NCBI RefSeq assembly: GCF_019090165.1
Contig: NZ_JAHRIB010000106.1
Span: forward strand, 1 to 64,000
Direction: 5' to 3'
Source: Streptomyces sp. BV286
GTDB lineage: Bacteria; Actinomycetota; Actinomycetes; Streptomycetales; Streptomycetaceae
Length of the DNA: 64,000 nt
A model generated the notes under the pieces. The model was not told where the DNA came from. It did no database searches and saw only the letters and a list, made by a program, of their open reading frames with translations. How positions within the stretch are numbered: the first letter of the stretch is position 1; the number at the start of each line of letters is the position of its first letter. This document shows, one piece after another, positions 9,856 through 17,636 of the stretch. Both the position numbers and the translations under genes were made by a program.

Positions 9856-9928
9856 CGGGGCGGGGCCGCTTGTTACGGCGACCCCGCCCCGAGCCTGGCG
9901 GAACCAACCTGAGGGAATGCCCTCAGGT
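9856..9928 (-). terminator. two tandem hairpins at the S10/spc boundary
   Basis: Directly after rpsQ come a 9-bp perfect hairpin (9907-9915 with 9920-9928, loop aatg) and a 14-bp GC-rich hairpin with one wobble (9856-9869 with 9878-9891). They lie where E. coli ends its S10 operon, so attenuation or an operon boundary is likely. No good promoter is visible between them and rplN. Confidence 0.6.
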
Positions 9929-9930
9929 AA

Positions 9931-10218
9931 TTACTTGGCCTTCTCGAGGATCTCGACGATGCGCCAGCGCTTCGTCGCGGACAGCGGCCGGGTCTCCATG
10001 ATGATGACTCGGTCGCCGACGCCTGCGGCGTTCTGCTCGTCGTGGGCCTTGAGCTTGTTCGTACGGCGGATGACCTTGCCGTACAGCGCGTGCTTGACGC
10101 GGTCCTCGACGGCGACGACGACGGTCTTGTCCATCTTGTCGCTGACGACCAGACCCTCACGGGTCTTGCGGAAACCGCGGCTCGTCTTGGTCTCTTCAGT
10201 CACGTTGCTCTCGCTCAT
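9931..10218 (-). CDS. rpsQ: 30S ribosomal protein S17
   Basis: uS17 is an early 16S-binding OB-fold protein. The 95-residue product starts [20 protein letters not shown] and contains [20 protein letters not shown] and [19 protein letters not shown]. Its ATG overlaps the rpmC stop by one base. It is the last gene of the S10 block. Confidence 0.98.
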   Translation of the reverse strand: MSESNVTEETKTSRGFRKTREGLVVSDKMDKTVVVAVEDRVKHALYGKVIRRTNKLKAHDEQNAAGVGDRVIIMETRPLSATKRWRIVEILEKAK

Positions 10219-10442
10219 CAGGCGCTCTCCACCGTCTCGATGCCCAGCTCGCGCTCACGCATCAGGGTGTAGATCCGCGCGATGTCCTTGCGGACGGCCT
10301 TGAGCCGCCCGTGGTTCTCGAGCTGACCGGTCGCCGCCTGGAAGCGGAGGTTGAACAGCTCTTCCTTGGCTTCGCGGAGCTTCGCGAGAAGCTCCTCGTC
10401 ACCCAGTTCGCGCAGCTCGGACGCCTTGGTACCGGCCGACAT
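10218..10442 (-). CDS. rpmC: 50S ribosomal protein L29
   Basis: uL29 lies at the polypeptide exit tunnel near the SRP docking site. The 74-residue helical hairpin begins [20 protein letters not shown] and contains [24 protein letters not shown] one codon upstream is possible, but the ATG at 10440-10442 forms the TGATG overlap with the rplP stop, matching the coupling used elsewhere in the operon. Confidence 0.97.
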   Translation of the reverse strand: MSAGTKASELRELGDEELLAKLREAKEELFNLRFQAATGQLENHGRLKAVRKDIARIYTLMRERELGIETVESA

Positions 10443-10861
10443 CACGCTTCACCTGCCTCGCGCTTGACGATCCGGCACTTCATCGGCAGCTTGTGGGCTG
10501 CGCGAGTAAGGGCCTCACGGGCGATCTTCTCGTTGGGGTAGGACAGCTCGAACATGACCCGGCCCGGGTGCACGTTCGCGACCCACCACTCGGGGGAACC
10601 CTTACCGGAACCCATGCGGGTCTCGGCGGGCTTCTTGGTCAGCGGGCGGTCCGGGTAGATGTTGATCCAGACCTTGCCGCCACGCTTGATGTGGCGGGTC
10701 ATCGCGATACGAGCCGCCTCGATCTGGCGGTTCGTCACGTATGCCGGCGTGAGGGCCTGAATGCCGTACTCGCCGAACGAAACCTGCGTACCGCCCTTGG
10801 CCTGACCACGGCGCTTCGGGTGGTGCTGCTTGCGGTGCTTGACCCTACGAGGGATCAGCAT
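10442..10861 (-). CDS. rplP: 50S ribosomal protein L16
   Basis: uL16 organises the A-site tRNA arm region. The 139-residue product begins [20 protein letters not shown] and contains [40 protein letters not shown] and the conserved [14 protein letters not shown]. It lies 5 nt after rpsC and overlaps rpmC by one base. Confidence 0.98.
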   Translation of the reverse strand: MLIPRRVKHRKQHHPKRRGQAKGGTQVSFGEYGIQALTPAYVTNRQIEAARIAMTRHIKRGGKVWINIYPDRPLTKKPAETRMGSGKGSPEWWVANVHPGRVMFELSYPNEKIAREALTRAAHKLPMKCRIVKREAGEA

Positions 10862-10866
10862 GTCGG

Positions 10867-11718
10867 TCAGGCCTCCGTTCCGGTGCTCTCAGCCGGAGCG
10901 GCAGCGGCGGCGGGAGCCTCGGCCTTGGGGGCCTCGGCAGCCGGCGCGGACTGCTGCTGCGGCTTGCGGCCGCGGCCGCCACGCTCGCCACCACGACCAC
11001 CACGGGCAGGGCGGTCGCCGCCGCCACCGGCACCACCACGGGCCGGGCGGTTACCCGCACGGGCCGCGGCGTTCTCGGCGCGGACCTCGGCGATGTTCTT
11101 GACGTCGCCCTTGTAGATCCAGACCTTCACACCGATACGGCCGAAGGTCGTCTTGGCCTCGAAGAAGCCGTAGTCCACGTTCGCGCGGAGCGTGTGCAGG
11201 GGCACACGGCCCTCGCGGTAGAACTCCGAGCGGGACATCTCGGCGCCGCCGAGACGGCCACCGCACTGGATCTTGATGCCCTTGGCGCCGGCCTTCATCG
11301 TGCCCTGCATGCTCTTGCGCATGGCACGACGGAAGGAGACGCGGGAGGACAGCTGCTCGGCAACGGCCTGGGCAACCAGCTGAGCGTCGGTCTCGGGGCT
11401 CTTGACCTCGAGGATGTTCAGCTGGACCTGCTTGCCCGTGAGCTTCTCGAGGTCACCGCGGATGCGGTCGGCCTCGGCGCCACGGCGGCCGATGACGATG
11501 CCGGGACGCGCGGTGTGGATGTCCACCCGCACGCGGTCACGGGTGCGCTCGATCTCAACCTTCGAGATGCCGGCGCGCTCCATGCCGGACGTCATCATCC
11601 GACGGATGGCGACGTCTTCCTTGACGTAGTCCTTGTACAGCTTGTCGGCGTACCACCGGGACTTGAAGTCCGTGGTGATGCCGAGCCGGAACCCATGCGG
11701 GTTAACCTTCTGGCCCAT
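10867..11718 (-). CDS. rpsC: 30S ribosomal protein S3 with long C-terminal extension
   Basis: uS3 lines the mRNA entry and has helicase activity with S4 and S5. The 283-residue protein starts [20 protein letters not shown] and has the KH domain with [15 protein letters not shown] and the S3 C-terminal domain ([19 protein letters not shown]). After about residue 215 it continues into a Gly/Arg-rich stretch and an Ala/Glu/Pro-rich acidic tail, much longer than the 233-residue E. coli protein. Similar tails are known in actinobacteria. It overlaps the rplV stop by one base. Confidence 0.97.
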   Translation of the reverse strand: MGQKVNPHGFRLGITTDFKSRWYADKLYKDYVKEDVAIRRMMTSGMERAGISKVEIERTRDRVRVDIHTARPGIVIGRRGAEADRIRGDLEKLTGKQVQLNILEVKSPETDAQLVAQAVAEQLSSRVSFRRAMRKSMQGTMKAGAKGIKIQCGGRLGGAEMSRSEFYREGRVPLHTLRANVDYGFFEAKTTFGRIGVKVWIYKGDVKNIAEVRAENAAARAGNRPARGGAGGGGDRPARGGRGGERGGRGRKPQQQSAPAAEAPKAEAPAAAAAPAESTGTEA

Positions 11719-12065
11719 TACCGGGTTCCTTCCTTGCTGCTGACGACCACGGTGATGTGGCTGGTCCGCTTGCGGATCCGGTAGGCGCGGCCCTGGGCGC
11801 GCGGACGGAACCGCTTCAGGGTCGGACCCTCGTCGACGTACGCCTCGGAGATGACGAGGCTGTCGGCGTCGGTGTGGTCGTAGTTGTGTGCGGCGTTGGC
11901 AATGGCGCTGTCAAGCACCTTGCCCACCGGCACGCTCGCGGCCTGCGGGGCGAAACGCAGGACCGCCTGAGCCTCCGTGGCATCCATGCCACGGATAAGG
12001 TCCACCACTCGGCGGGCCTTCATGGGCGTAACGCGGATGTACCGCGCCTGGGCCCTGGCTTCCAT
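11718..12065 (-). CDS. rplV: 50S ribosomal protein L22
   Basis: uL22 lines the exit tunnel and binds macrolide-region rRNA. The 115-residue product starts [20 protein letters not shown] and contains [20 protein letters not shown] and the hairpin [21 protein letters not shown] chose the ATG at 12063-12065 because GGAAGG lies 6 nt upstream. An in-frame ATG pair at 12089 and 12095 would add 8-10 residues and cannot be excluded. Confidence 0.95.
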   Translation of the reverse strand: MEARAQARYIRVTPMKARRVVDLIRGMDATEAQAVLRFAPQAASVPVGKVLDSAIANAAHNYDHTDADSLVISEAYVDEGPTLKRFRPRAQGRAYRIRKRTSHITVVVSSKEGTR

Positions 12066-12106
12066 GGTTGTCCTTCCAGTGTCTGTCATGGTCATTCCAC
12101 CCCGCG

Positions 12107-12388
12107 TTAGCGGCGCTTCGACTTCCGGTCGTCCTTGACGTGACCCCGGAAGGTGCGCGTCGGCGAGAACTCGCCGAGCTTGTGGCCGACCATCGACTCG
12201 GTGACAAACACCGGAATGTGGGTCTTGCCGTTGTGCACCGCGATCGTGTGGCCGAGCATGGCCGGGATGATCATCGAGCGACGGGACCAGGTCTTGATGA
12301 CGTTCTTGGTGCCGGCTTCGTTCTGTACGTCCACCTTCTTGATCAGGTGGTCGTCGACGAAGGGCCCCTTCTTGAGACTGCGCGGCAT
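12107..12388 (-). CDS. rpsS: 30S ribosomal protein S19
   Basis: uS19 sits in the 30S head with S13. The 93-residue product has the signatures [40 protein letters not shown] and [20 protein letters not shown]. It lies 12 nt after rplB and 41 nt before rplV. Confidence 0.98.
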   Translation of the reverse strand: MPRSLKKGPFVDDHLIKKVDVQNEAGTKNVIKTWSRRSMIIPAMLGHTIAVHNGKTHIPVFVTESMVGHKLGEFSPTRTFRGHVKDDRKSKRR

Positions 12389-12400
12389 CTAAACCCGCTC

Positions 12401-13237
12401 CTAGCGCTTCTTGTTCGTCTTGCGGCGGCGGACGATGTACTTGTTCGAAGCCTTCTTCGGCGAACGAGTACGACCCTCCTTCTGACCCCACGGCGAGACC
12501 GGGTGACGTCCACCGGAGGTCTTGCCCTCACCACCACCGTGCGGGTGGTCAACCGGGTTCATCGCCACACCGCGGACGGTCGGGCGGACGCCCAGCCAGC
12601 GCTTGCGGCCGGCCTTGCCCCAGTTGATGTTGCTCTGCTCGGCGTTGCCGACCTCGCCGACGGTGGCGCGGCAGCGCACGTCGACCAGGCGGATCTCACC
12701 GGACGGCATACGGAGGTGGGCCATCTGGCCCTCCTTCGCGAGCAGCTGTACGGAGGCACCGGCGGAGCGGGCGAACTTGGCGCCGCCACCGGGACGGAGC
12801 TCGATCGCGTGGATCGTGGTACCGACCGGGATGTTGCGGAGCGCCAGGTTGTTGCCCGGCTTGATGTCGGCCCCGGGACCGTTCTCGACGCGGTCGCCCT
12901 GCGACAGGTTGCGGGGGGCGAGGATGTAGCGCTTCTCGCCGTCCGCGTAGTGCAGCAGCGCGATGCGCGCGGTGCGGTTGGGGTCGTACTCGATGTGCGC
13001 GACCTTCGCCGGCACGCCGTCCTTGTCATGGCGACGGAAGTCGATGACACGGTAGGCGCGCTTGTGTCCACCACCCTGGTGGCGAACGGTCACACGACCG
13101 GAATTGTTACGGCCGCCCTTGCTGTGCAGCGGGCGAACCAGCGACTTCTCCGGCGTGGACCGCGTGACCTCGACGAAGTCGGCGACGCTGGAGCCACGAC
13201 GGCCCGGCGTAGTCGGCTTGTACTTGCGGATTCCCAT
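12401..13237 (-). CDS. rplB: 50S ribosomal protein L2
   Basis: uL2 is essential for subunit association and peptidyl transfer. The 278-residue product begins [20 protein letters not shown] and has [20 protein letters not shown], the SH3-like core and the conserved C-terminal [20 protein letters not shown] with the catalytically implicated histidine. Normal length, 39 nt downstream of rplW. Confidence 0.98.
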   Translation of the reverse strand: MGIRKYKPTTPGRRGSSVADFVEVTRSTPEKSLVRPLHSKGGRNNSGRVTVRHQGGGHKRAYRVIDFRRHDKDGVPAKVAHIEYDPNRTARIALLHYADGEKRYILAPRNLSQGDRVENGPGADIKPGNNLALRNIPVGTTIHAIELRPGGGAKFARSAGASVQLLAKEGQMAHLRMPSGEIRLVDVRCRATVGEVGNAEQSNINWGKAGRKRWLGVRPTVRGVAMNPVDHPHGGGEGKTSGGRHPVSPWGQKEGRTRSPKKASNKYIVRRRKTNKKR

Positions 13238-13276
13238 TTCTCAGTCCTCGTCCGATATTCGGACCAGGGCGCTCCG

Positions 13277-13693
13277 TTAGGAGGCCTGGCCGAAGATGTC
13301 GATACGGTCGCCCTCAGCGAGGGTCACGATGGCGCGCTTGGTGTCAGCACGCTTGCCGAAACCGCTCTTGGTCCGCTTGCGCTTTCCCTGGCGGTTGATC
13401 GTGTTGACCCCGGTGACCTTGACCGAGAAGACCGCCTGGACGGCCTGCTTGATCTGGGTCTTGTTGGCGCCCGGCGCGACGACGAAGGTGTACTTGCCCT
13501 CGTCGAGCAGCGCGTAGCTCTTCTCGGAGACGACCGGCTTGATGAGGACGTCACGGGGGTCCGTGAAGCTCTTGCTCAGCGGCGTCTCGACGGTGTTCTT
13601 GCCCTCGGCCTCGTGGCGCTTCGCCTTGGCGATGCGCGCGGCCTTGGCGGCCTTGGCCGCCTTGGGGGCAATGCTCGGGTGACGCGTAGCCAT
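13277..13693 (-). CDS. rplW: 50S ribosomal protein L23
   Basis: uL23 at the tunnel exit is the docking site for trigger factor and SRP. The 138-residue product has an Ala/Lys-rich N-terminal extension of about 35 residues before the core ([40 protein letters not shown]). Such extensions are common in Streptomyces. Its ATG overlaps the rplD stop by one base. Confidence 0.97.
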   Translation of the reverse strand: MATRHPSIAPKAAKAAKAARIAKAKRHEAEGKNTVETPLSKSFTDPRDVLIKPVVSEKSYALLDEGKYTFVVAPGANKTQIKQAVQAVFSVKVTGVNTINRQGKRKRTKSGFGKRADTKRAIVTLAEGDRIDIFGQAS

Positions 13694-14349
13694 CAGGCTT
13701 CGCTCCCTTCGGTGTCAGCGGCCTGGGGGCCAGACACGAAGGACTCGAAAGCGGCCTGGGTGAAGACCACGTCGTCCGAGACGAGAACGTCGTACGTGTT
13801 CAGCTGGCCCGGCTCCAGGATGTGGACCTGGGGCAGGTTGCGCGCGGAAAGCAGCGCGGCCTCGTCGGCGCGCTCGATGACCAGGAGCACGTTCTTGCGC
13901 TCACTGATCTTGCCGAGCAGGCTCTTGGCGGCCTTGGTGGAGGGGTTGTCGCCCTCGATCACGCCGGAGACGACGTGGATGCGAGCGTTGCGGGCCCGGT
14001 CGGTGAGGGCGTGGCGCAGGGCCGCGGCCTTCATCTTCTTCGGGGTCCGCTGCGAGTAGTCACGCGGCACGGGACCGTGCACGACGCCACCACCGGCGAA
14101 CTGGGGCGCGCGGGTCGAGCCCTGACGGGCGCGGCCGGTGCCCTTCTGGCGGTACGGCTTCTTGCCGCCACCGCGAACCTCGCCACGGGTCTTGGTCTTG
14201 TGCGTGCCCTGGCGGGCAGCGGCCAGCTGGGCGACTACGACCTGGTGAAGCAGCGGGATGCTGATCTTCTCGACGTCGAAGATCTCCGCGGGGAGCTCGA
14301 CCGTCCCGGTCTTGTCGCCTGCCGGCGAAATGATGTCAACAGTGCTCAT
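13693..14349 (-). CDS. rplD: 50S ribosomal protein L4
   Basis: uL4 lines the exit tunnel; in E. coli it also represses the S10 operon through its leader. The 218-residue product starts [20 protein letters not shown] and contains the tunnel loop signature [21 protein letters not shown] longer in-frame ORF exists, but the ATG at 14347-14349 gives the family N-terminus. It lies 7 nt after rplC. Confidence 0.97.
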   Translation of the reverse strand: MSTVDIISPAGDKTGTVELPAEIFDVEKISIPLLHQVVVAQLAAARQGTHKTKTRGEVRGGGKKPYRQKGTGRARQGSTRAPQFAGGGVVHGPVPRDYSQRTPKKMKAAALRHALTDRARNARIHVVSGVIEGDNPSTKAAKSLLGKISERKNVLLVIERADEAALLSARNLPQVHILEPGQLNTYDVLVSDDVVFTQAAFESFVSGPQAADTEGSEA

Positions 14350-14356
14350 CGTTACC

Positions 14357-15001
14357 TCAGGCCCCCTTGGCCGCGGTGCGGACCAGGACGAGGCCGCCGT
14401 TCGGACCGGGAACCGCGCCCTTGATGAGCAGCAGACCCTTCTCCGCGTCAACGGCGTGGACGGTCAGGTTCTGGGTGGTGACCCGCTCGTTGCCCATGCG
14501 ACCCGCCATGCGGAGGCCCTTGAACACACGGCCCGGGGTGGCGCAGCCACCGATGGAGCCGGGAGAGCGGTGCTTGCGCTGGGTGCCGTGACCGGCGCCG
14601 AGGCCCTTGAAGTTGTGACGCTTCATGACACCGGCGAAGCCCTTGCCCTTGCTCGTGCCGGTCACGTCCACCTTGACGCCGGACTCGAAGGTCTCAGCGG
14701 TGATCTCCTGGCCGAGGGTGTACTCGCTGGCGTCAGCGGTACGGATCTCGACGAGGTGACGGCGGGGCGTGACGTCGGCCTTGGCGAAGTGACCCTTGAG
14801 GGGCTTGTTCACCTTGCGCGGGTCGATCTCGCCGAAGGCGATCTGGACCGACTCGTAGCCGTCCGAGTCATTCGTACGCACCTGGGTGACGACGTTCGGG
14901 CCGGCCTTGACGACGGTGACCGGAACAACACGGTTGTTCTCGTCCCACACCTGCGTCATGCCGAGCTTCTCGCCCAGGATGCCCTTGATCTGCTTGCTCA
15001 T
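14357..15001 (-). CDS. rplC: 50S ribosomal protein L3
   Basis: uL3 is a primary 23S-binding assembly protein. The 214-residue product begins [20 protein letters not shown] and has [39 protein letters not shown] and [15 protein letters not shown], all diagnostic. It lies 17 nt after rpsJ. Confidence 0.98.
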   Translation of the reverse strand: MSKQIKGILGEKLGMTQVWDENNRVVPVTVVKAGPNVVTQVRTNDSDGYESVQIAFGEIDPRKVNKPLKGHFAKADVTPRRHLVEIRTADASEYTLGQEITAETFESGVKVDVTGTSKGKGFAGVMKRHNFKGLGAGHGTQRKHRSPGSIGGCATPGRVFKGLRMAGRMGNERVTTQNLTVHAVDAEKGLLLIKGAVPGPNGGLVLVRTAAKGA

Positions 15002-15018
15002 TCTCAGATCACCGGCCC

Positions 15019-15327
15019 TTAGAGCTTGATCTCGATGTCGACACCGGCCGGGAGGTCGAGTCGCATCAGGGAGTCAACGGTCTTGGGGGTCGGGTCGAGA
15101 ATGTCGATCAGGCGCTTGTGCGTGCGCATCTCGAAGTGCTCGCGCGAGTCCTTGTACTTGTGCGGCGACTTGATGACGCAGTACACGTTCTTCTCAGTGG
15201 GCAGCGGCACCGGGCCCGCGACCGACGCACCAGTGCGCGTCACCGTCTCGACGATCTTCTTCGCCGAGCTGTCGATGACCTCGTGGTCGTAGGCCTTGAG
15301 CCGGATGCGGATCTTCTGTCCCGCCAT
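15019..15327 (-). CDS. rpsJ: 30S ribosomal protein S10 (NusE)
   Basis: uS10 is a 30S head protein and, as NusE, links NusG and ribosomes to RNA polymerase. The 102-residue product has [40 protein letters not shown] and the conserved [20 protein letters not shown]. It heads the superoperon, behind a leader of about 380 nt. Confidence 0.98.
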   Translation of the reverse strand: MAGQKIRIRLKAYDHEVIDSSAKKIVETVTRTGASVAGPVPLPTEKNVYCVIKSPHKYKDSREHFEMRTHKRLIDILDPTPKTVDSLMRLDLPAGVDIEIKL

Positions 15328-15713
15328 GGCTACTCAGTAGTCCTTTGTCTCGTCTAACGCTCTGCAACCCGAGGGCTCACGTCCCTGGCCTCCGACCCAC
15401 GCGGTCGGGTGTGTCGCGCCCTCGCCGACAGGGATATCCACGAGTGGATTTCCCTACCAGGGACGCGGCCCATCCAAAGACGACCGCAGGACCGGGGGCG
15501 AAACACCCACCGGGCGCCTGGCCGGCACCCCGCTGACACTTCCCGGAAGATTCCCGTACGTCCGCCCCAGCGCTGCCTTACGGCAGTTGGAGCGACGAGT
15601 ACTGTGGGACTCGCTTCCGGTCCTCCCGACGGGAGGCGCGCAGCATCGGCACTCAACCGAGCAACCCCGACAGTCTGCCATACGGGGCACGGGGCTGGCC
15701 AATCGAGCCGGAG
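15328..15713 (-). promoter_or_regulatory. long 5' leader of the S10 operon with stem-loops
   Basis: This leader contains no convincing gene. A hairpin at 15430-15455 pairs 11 of 12 positions (arms agggatatccac and gtggatttccct). A 25-nt element at 15392-15416 is repeated exactly in the rpsL leader and holds a 6-bp stem (ccgacc with ggtcgg). An S10 leader bound by L4 is known in E. coli; whether L4 acts here is inference. Confidence 0.55.
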
Positions 15714-15741
15714 AGGATACCCCCGGGGTGACGTACATCAA
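15714..15741 (-). promoter_or_regulatory. promoter of the S10 operon
   Basis: Minus-strand TTGATG (15736-15741), a 16-nt spacer and TATCCT (15714-15719) match the HrdB-type consensus. Predicted start is near 15707, giving a leader of about 380 nt before rpsJ. Confidence 0.55.
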
Positions 15742-15912
15742 ACTCTTCGGGCAGACCCGCCCCGTCAGCGATGCCGACGCGGGACTTTCCGGGCATCGCT
15801 GAGCGCGTAGGCGATCTCCCGCCGCCAGGTCTCACACCCGCCCTGCACGCGCGACACGATCACGGTCGCTCGCGGCCGGAGGGCCTGCCCCAGGCCCTCG
15901 CCGTCCGGCTTC

Positions 15913-16632
15913 TCAGCCCCGGGGCTCGTCGCGTTCGAGCGCGTCGAAGTCGATCGGCTGACAGCCCGGGGCGTAGTCACGCAGGAACGCGGCCGCCTCC
16001 GTCGGCAGGGGCGGGGTCGCGATCACCGCGTACTCCAGTACGCGCTTCGGGGCGGAGTACTTCCAGAACTCGTACTCCGGCTCCCCCGCCGCGAGGCCCG
16101 GATACCGGTCCGTGACGCCGAGGCTGTCCAGGAGTTCGACAAGCGTGGTATCGGCGAGGTTCACCACCGGCTCACGCGGGAGCACGATCCGCTCCGCACC
16201 GGGGTCGAGACGAGGCTGCTTCCCTTGCGCGACGTCCTCCAGCTGGGGCCGGTCCAGCACGTACCAGGGCCCGGCGTGCTCCTGCACGAACCAGCTGTCC
16301 CGGGTGTCACTGCGATGGATGGCGCATTCGTCGCCCCGGAAGACCTGCTCGACGTAGCCGAGACCGGGCTGGACCAGGGTCTGGGTCGCGCCGGCCGCCT
16401 GATACGTGATCTCCCTTCCGTGCCCTGTCGCGATCTGCGCGAACTCGGCGGCGAACTCCGACCGGGCGGGCGAGGCACGCAGGCAGGAGAAGTGGAGCGA
16501 CCCGGCCACGAACGCGTGGCCCTCCTGCCAGGTCGCCCGCATGAGGCGGTACGAAGGGACACTGCCGGCCCATCCGGGGATGTGCAGGACGAATTCCCCG
16601 CAGAAGACACAGGAAGCATCTTCCTTACTCAT
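15913..16632 (-). CDS. hypothetical protein with a Cys-x2-Cys motif, RHS toxin locus
   Basis: I do not recognise this 239-residue soluble protein. It starts MSKEDASCVFCGEFVLHIPG, with a C-x2-C pair at residues 8-11 and another Cys near residue 50 (HFSCLRASP), so metal binding is possible. The rest is mixed, with Trp-rich segments (WFVQEHAGPWYVLDRP) and no signal peptide or membrane helix. Start ATG 16630-16632 overlaps the end of a 48-codon ORF by 8 nt. A longer in-frame ORF runs upstream, but the better-coding frame there belongs to the next gene. It ends the gene string behind the RHS toxin, so an immunity or accessory role is possible but unproven. Confidence 0.65.
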   Translation of the reverse strand: MSKEDASCVFCGEFVLHIPGWAGSVPSYRLMRATWQEGHAFVAGSLHFSCLRASPARSEFAAEFAQIATGHGREITYQAAGATQTLVQPGLGYVEQVFRGDECAIHRSDTRDSWFVQEHAGPWYVLDRPQLEDVAQGKQPRLDPGAERIVLPREPVVNLADTTLVELLDSLGVTDRYPGLAAGEPEYEFWKYSAPKRVLEYAVIATPPLPTEAAAFLRDYAPGCQPIDFDALERDEPRG

Positions 16633-16771
16633 TACAGCTGAACCTCGGATTCCTGTCCCTGCTGACGACCACTTCCACATGATCCGACGCTTTGTATTCC
16701 AGGTCCCGCAACATGCTGTTGCCATCGAGCCCCAGCGGGCTCGCCGCTTCCCCATCCCACTCCGACGCCAT
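16625..16771 (-). CDS. small hypothetical ORF (48 aa)
   Basis: The 48-residue ORF begins MASEWDGEAASPLGLDGNSM and is hydrophilic, ending SRDRNPRFSCNE. A GGGTGGGG stretch lies directly before the ATG at 16769-16771. It fits between two hypothetical genes with a 10-nt gap on one side and an 8-nt overlap on the other, as operon members do. No recognisable domain. It might be a translated linker or a gene remnant. Confidence 0.4.
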   Translation of the reverse strand: MASEWDGEAASPLGLDGNSMLRDLEYKASDHVEVVVSRDRNPRFSCNE

Positions 16772-16781
16772 GACCCCACCC

Positions 16782-17210
16782 TCAGAATTCTTCCGAAAAC
16801 GGGGCGGAATTCCCTCCCCACTGGAATCGGTAGCCGTCGCTTCCACTGTCGTAGACAACGAGGAGGTTGCGGTCGGGAAGGTCGAATTCCTTCCGCACCC
16901 AGCCGTCCATCGCCAGTGCCGCCGCTTCGGACCGGAAATGAGCGAGTGGGAAGGTGAGTGCGGCAACCTCGATGAGCAGACCGTCGGGGTGCGCGGAGGA
17001 CAGATCGGAGGAGTGAACCGAGAGCCCGAAGGAGAGCCATGCGGCGTCACGCCAGTTGATGCCGCGGGGAGGCGCCAGCCATACGTTGCGGTAGATCTGC
17101 ATCCGGAACCCTTCACCCGCATCAGTGCCGGGGGCGCGGTGCTCCGCCGTCAGGTCTGCGGCCAGGCCGCCCAGAGGGCTCCGGAGGCGATACTTGAAAG
17201 TGGTACTCAT
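16782..17210 (-). CDS. hypothetical protein (142 aa), RHS toxin locus
   Basis: Unrecognised 142-residue soluble protein beginning MSTTFKYRLRSPLGGLAADL, with Trp-rich middle segments (NVWLAPPRGINWRDAAWLSF) and the ending YRFQWGGNSAPFSEEF. I chose the ATG at 17208-17210; a TTG three codons earlier is possible. It follows the putative immunity gene by 90 nt and its 3' end has relatively A/T-rich codons. It may be a second immunity protein or part of an unrelated displaced cassette. Confidence 0.6.
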   Translation of the reverse strand: MSTTFKYRLRSPLGGLAADLTAEHRAPGTDAGEGFRMQIYRNVWLAPPRGINWRDAAWLSFGLSVHSSDLSSAHPDGLLIEVAALTFPLAHFRSEAAALAMDGWVRKEFDLPDRNLLVVYDSGSDGYRFQWGGNSAPFSEEF

Positions 17211-17300
17211 CTGTCTCAACTTGGGAAGTTACTATGCCCTGGCATTCGACATGAAGATCACATCGCACCGTGCCCAGCAGCCGTCACCACCTCGTCCGCC

Positions 17301-17636
17301 CTACTCGTCCTTGAGGGTCCACACCGGCGAGTCCTTGGGCGGCAGCGGGCGGATCGACAACTTCGTGAAGTCGATGTCCCCGTCCTCGTCCGCGTCCCCC
17401 GTCGGCAGGCGGCCTTCTTCGTCGGCGTGGTAGTACGCGCCATAGGCCCAGAACTCCGGCAGTTCGTGGCACATGAGATCGGGGTACGGGGAGATCTCCA
17501 GGTTTCCGTACCTTTCGTTGATCCTCGCCACTGCCTCTGCACGGGAGATCCCGAAACGCTCCGTCATCTCGCCCGCCATCTCGCGAAAATATTCGAGCAT
17601 TCCTTCGTCGAGCTTCAAAGTGAATTCTGCGGTCAC
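17301..17636 (-). CDS. putative immunity protein for the RHS toxin
   Basis: This 111-residue acidic protein starts MTAEFTLKLDEGMLEYFREM, with a helical N-terminal half (TERFGISRAEAVARINERYG), and continues DLMCHELPEFWAYGAYYHAD and an Asp/Glu-rich segment. The GTG at 17634-17636 overlaps the toxin stop by 4 nt (GTGA), the usual coupling of toxin and immunity genes. No signal or membrane segment. The immunity call rests on position, size and charge; I do not recognise the family. Confidence 0.6.
   Translation of the reverse strand: MTAEFTLKLDEGMLEYFREMAGEMTERFGISRAEAVARINERYGNLEISPYPDLMCHELPEFWAYGAYYHADEEGRLPTGDADEDGDIDFTKLSIRPLPPKDSPVWTLKDE

Noticed and set aside
15354..15741. Small ORFs in the S10 leader on both strands
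   Set aside because: Overlapping frames of similar low quality and no ribosome site; the region is better explained as leader RNA.
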